From Pseudomonadota bacterium (GTDB taxonomy: Bacteria > Pseudomonadota > Alphaproteobacteria > Ferrovibrionales > Ferrovibrionaceae), in contig JAEYTW010000655.1 of NCBI GenBank assembly GCA_023433835.1, positions 1 through 15,464 on the forward strand: a stretch of DNA of 15,464 nt, read 5' to 3'. Both the position numbers and the translations under genes were made by a program. How positions within the stretch are numbered: the first letter of the stretch is position 1; every line of letters begins with the position of its first letter. Positions 14,007 to 15,464 of the stretch are shown piece by piece. Under the pieces are notes generated by a model. It was given only the letters and a program-made list of their open reading frames with translations. It had not been told where the DNA came from and made no database searches.

Positions 14007-14522
14007 ATGACGAAACAGGTTACCCATCTGTCGCAAAGCGACGACGAGGCCGCACTGACGGCCTTGGAGCTGTCTTTGGAAAGGATGCTGCACGGCTATC
14101 ACCGCTGGAAGGCGGCCTGCCTCGATACCGTCGGCGACTACCGGCTCGGGGGCGACGATATCACCATCCTGAACATCGTGCGGATGGACGACCGGCCGCG
14201 GAAGCTCGGCGACATCGCCGGTTTCCTGAACCGGACCGACATCTCGAACCTGCAATATGCCGCGCGCAAGCTGGTGGCGGCCGGGCTGATCGAGAAGATC
14301 AACGGCTCGTCGCGCAAGGATACGATGTACCAGGCGACCGCGCTGGGCCGCGAGGTCACCGACCGCTATGCCGAAACGCGCCGGCGGCTGATGGTCAGCC
14401 GCACGGCGCAGGGGCTGTCCGCCGGCAACGTTGCTGCCGCGAGCGAGCTGGCCCAGGCGCTGGCCGGGCTCTACGAAGCCGCGGCCGGGGTCGCCCGTAC
14501 CGAGAAGTTCGGCGCCAAATAG
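14007..14522 (+). CDS. MarR-family winged-helix transcriptional regulator
   Basis: This 171-residue DNA-binding protein has a winged helix at about 47-115: ITILNIVRM (52-60), LGDIAGFLNRTDISNLQYAA (67-86, including the recognition helix), KLVAAGLIEKING and the wing around SSRKDTMYQAT. Helical segments at both ends (18-40 and about 113-160) would form the dimer interface as in MarR proteins. The ATG is preceded by a modest AGGG (13997-14000). It is divergent from the peptide-type transporter operon, with the inverted repeat between them, and converges on the second amidase with one base between the stops. The likely role is ligand-responsive repression of the transporter operon and of itself. 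The ligand is unknown. Confidence 0.9.
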   Translation: MTKQVTHLSQSDDEAALTALELSLERMLHGYHRWKAACLDTVGDYRLGGDDITILNIVRMDDRPRKLGDIAGFLNRTDISNLQYAARKLVAAGLIEKINGSSRKDTMYQATALGREVTDRYAETRRRLMVSRTAQGLSAGNVAAASELAQALAGLYEAAAGVARTEKFGAK

Positions 14523-14523
14523 C

Positions 14524-15464
14524 CTATTTCGGCGGCCGCCGATGCCGCCAGGGCCGCGCCCGTTCCAGCTGGCCCGACAGCGCGAAGATCAGCCCGTCGC
14601 GGCCGAGATCGGCGCCGATCTGGATGCCGATCGGCAGGCCGCCCGTGGTGACGTCGAACGGCACCGCGGCAGCCGGCCCGCCGGTCGTGTTGAATATCGC
14701 GGTAAACGGCGTATGGCCGAACATGCGGCCGTAGAAATCGTCGAGGTCGACGTCGCCGCCGGCCAGTTCGCCGATCACCGGCGCCGGCGCGGCCATTGCC
14801 GGCGAAAGCAGGACATCGTAGCGCTGGAAGAAGGCGCCGACCCGGCGCCCGGCTGCCTGCAGCACCAGCTGCGCACGGAAATAATCGGCCGGCGCCAGCT
14901 GGGACACCGCCTCGATCAGCGCCGCGTTCTGCGGTTCGAGCCGTCGCAGCGGCGCGTCGATGCCGCGCGCCTTCGCGTAGCTTTCGACCTGCACGGCCAT
15001 GATGGCGCCGGTGATCACCCGCCAGGCCTGGTGCATCGCCGCCGCATCGTAATCCGGCGCCGCCTCCTCGACCCGATGGCCGAGGCTTTCCAGCAGGCGC
15101 GCCGCCGCCTCGGCCGCCGCGACCGCCGCCGGATCGACCGGCCCGCCCAGGGGCGAGCGCGTGGTCAGCGCGATGCGCAGGGGTTCGGGGTCGCGCGCGA
15201 CATCGTCCAGGAAGGGACGGACCGGCGGCACCACCTGATAGGGATCGCCCGGTTCCGGGCCATGGGTCGCATCGAGCAGCGCGGCGCTGTCGCGCACCGT
15301 CCAGCTGACGCAATGGGCGGTCGACAGGCCGTTCAGCGCCTCGCCGATATCGGGGCCGACGGGATTGCGCGCCCGCGACGGCTTGAATCCGTAGAGGCCG
15401 CAATGGGCCGCCGGCGCGCGGATCGAACCGCCGCCGTCGCTGGCATGGGCCATCGGCAGGAAGC
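14524..15464 (-). CDS. Amidase-signature hydrolase, C-terminal part (runs off the window)
   Basis: The C-terminal 312 residues of an amidase signature enzyme are present; the N-terminus with the catalytic Lys and cis-Ser lies beyond the window edge. The visible start (FLPMAHASDGGGSIRAPAAH) holds the nucleophile Ser of the DGGGSIR motif, followed by CGLYGFKPSR. The Asp-Gly-Gly-Gly-Ser form is typical of the branch with 6-aminohexanoate cyclic-dimer hydrolase (NylA) and related amidases, and differs from the DTGGSTR of the first amidase. The end (GGLPIGIQIGADLGRDGLIF) is normal for the family. An ATG at 15453 is internal to the active-site motif, so it is not the true start. The gene converges on marR and may be read with genes beyond the window. 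Its substrate cannot be deduced; it may act on material brought in by the peptide-type importer. Confidence 0.92.
   Translation of the reverse strand, partial: FLPMAHASDGGGSIRAPAAHCGLYGFKPSRARNPVGPDIGEALNGLSTAHCVSWTVRDSAALLDATHGPEPGDPYQVVPPVRPFLDDVARDPEPLRIALTTRSPLGGPVDPAAVAAAEAAARLLESLGHRVEEAAPDYDAAAMHQAWRVITGAIMAVQVESYAKARGIDAPLRRLEPQNAALIEAVSQLAPADYFRAQLVLQAAGRRVGAFFQRYDVLLSPAMAAPAPVIGELAGGDVDLDDFYGRMFGHTPFTAIFNTTGGPAAAVPFDVTTGGLPIGIQIGADLGRDGLIFALSGQLERARPWRHRRPPK

Overview
High-GC bacterial DNA (roughly two thirds G+C by eye). Genes are tightly packed, every intergenic gap is under 120 bases, and third codon positions are G/C-rich. The gene families, including a fused LivM-LivG transporter protein and Tat-type binding proteins, suggest a free-living alphaproteobacterium. 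No 16S, tRNA or housekeeping gene is present to confirm this. I see no insertion sequence, phage gene, CRISPR array or RNA gene.

Left module (184-6039, + strand): a probable five-gene operon. It contains an indoleacetamide-hydrolase-like amidase, a Tat-exported periplasmic binding protein, a LivH-type permease, one polypeptide joining a LivM-type permease to a LivG/UrtD-type ATPase, and a LivF/UrtE-type ATPase. The binding protein and both ATPase domains look closer to the urea/short-chain-amide branch of the branched-chain amino acid transporter family than to classical Liv. Together with the amidase this suggests uptake of an amide and its hydrolysis inside the cell. A LuxR-type regulator (6107-6838) follows, probably from its own promoter.

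Right module (13905 down to 6843, - strand): a probable seven-gene operon. A peptide-type (DppA/OppA) binding protein, two permeases and two ATPases form a complete importer. It is followed by a short-chain dehydrogenase whose catalytic tyrosine position is leucine, and by a dienelactone hydrolase fused to an NTF2/SnoaL-like domain. A MarR-type regulator (14007-14522) is divergent from this operon. Between them lies an AT-rich element with perfect 12-base inverted arms that overlaps the candidate promoters of both sides, so it is probably the MarR operator. Convergent with marR is a second amidase of the 6-aminohexanoate cyclic-dimer hydrolase-like type, cut by the window end.

Overall this looks like an accessory catabolic region: two ABC importers of unrelated families, two amidase-signature enzymes, an oxidoreductase-fold protein and a hydrolase, each module beside a local regulator. 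The individual families are known. The most unusual points are the SDR lacking its catalytic tyrosine, the dienelactone hydrolase-NTF2 fusion and the MarR-site architecture. I found no clear evidence of an entirely new type of system.
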